15,852 nucleotides of DNA from Alphaproteobacteria bacterium. GTDB taxonomy: Bacteria; Pseudomonadota; Alphaproteobacteria; Sneathiellales; Sneathiellaceae. Of this stretch, positions 15,697 through 15,852 are shown one piece after another. The DNA is taken from assembly GCA_006226265.1 (NCBI GenBank), contig SBHH01000281.1:1-15852 (forward strand). The letters are read 5' to 3'. Each line of letters begins with the position of its first letter. Positions within the stretch are counted from its first letter, which is position 1. Below the pieces are notes generated by a model. It ran no database searches, was not told where the DNA came from, and saw only the letters and a program-made list of their open reading frames with translations. The translations under genes and the position numbers were made by a program.

Positions 15697-15852
15697 TTTC
15701 CGCCCTCCGCGAGTTGCTCTAATTCTTCCATATCGCGAATCTTGATGGCATGGGCGGACGGGACAGAAACGACACCAAGTTGTTTAAGCCGAGAAATCGT
15801 CCGGCTGACCGTCTCGATGGTAAGGCCCAGGAAATCGGCGATATCACCCCGC
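15693..15852 (-). CDS. FNR/FixK-type transcriptional regulator, C-terminal part only (cut by the window edge)
   Basis: The last 52 residues of a CRP/FNR-family activator are visible, starting RGDIADFLGLTIETVSRTIS and ending LAEGGK. This is the winged helix-turn-helix. The recognition helix reads E-T-V-S-R, and in E. coli FNR the matching Glu, Ser and Arg contact the TTGAT half-site. The sensory domain lies outside the window. It is therefore unclear whether this is an FNR/FnrN protein with a cysteine-bound 4Fe-4S cluster or a FixK without one. Overlap with hemN and proximity to the TTGAT-N4-ATCAA box before ccoN suggest it controls this locus. Confidence 0.93.
   Translation of the reverse strand, partial: RGDIADFLGLTIETVSRTISRLKQLGVVSVPSAHAIKIRDMEELEQLAEGGK

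Noticed and set aside
6300..15852. A previously undescribed system within the respiratory cluster
   Set aside because: Every gene in the block matches a known cco/fix, hemN or FNR-family member in standard order, with all key residues present. There is no extra unknown gene inside it.

Overview
The window is chromosomal DNA of an alphaproteobacterium. The evidence is a fixGHIS-type cbb3 oxidase cluster directly behind an FNR/FixK-type regulator and hemN, and a class A RNase P RNA gene next to djlA and amidase genes. Base composition and codon use look even, and I see no insertion sequence, phage, tRNA or CRISPR. I could not identify the genus. Nearly everything is coding and on the minus strand.

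Right part (15852 to 6300, read leftwards): this is a micro-oxic respiration locus. It begins with the C-terminal end of an FNR/FixK-type regulator cut by the window edge. hemN (anaerobic haem synthesis) overlaps the regulator by 4 bp. Then comes an intergenic region with a perfect FNR/FixK box (TTGAT-N4-ATCAA) in front of ccoN. The complete run ccoN-ccoO-ccoQ-ccoP-ccoG-ccoH-ccoI-ccoS follows, tightly packed with several ATGA overlaps. ccoNOQP encode the high-affinity cbb3 terminal oxidase. ccoGHIS encode its copper handling and assembly factors. ccoQ (49 aa) and ccoS (52 aa) were found by direct translation. The logic is coherent: low oxygen activates the regulator, which turns on the oxidase and its assembly factors. 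HemN keeps haem supply running without oxygen.

Middle (6294 to 4946): a lone plus-strand MFS transporter converges on ccoS with a 5-bp gap and diverges from djlA across a short region holding a TTGAG-N4-CTCAA inverted repeat.

Left part (4945 to 187, read leftwards): a TerB/J-domain protein (DjlA-like), an EamA-family DMT permease with a TTG start, and an AmpD/AmiD-type amidase with a C-terminal peptidoglycan-binding domain form a probable operon. Next is rnpB, whose promoter -35 box overlaps the amidase stop codon. Last is a CPA2 (KefB/KefC-like) cation/proton antiporter with a regulatory Rossmann domain. Positions 1-186 hold no gene I can support.

I found no clearly novel system. The points most worth a second look are regulatory: the compact rnpB promoter, the closed FNR-to-cco circuit, the divergent-region palindrome, and the structured ccoN leader.
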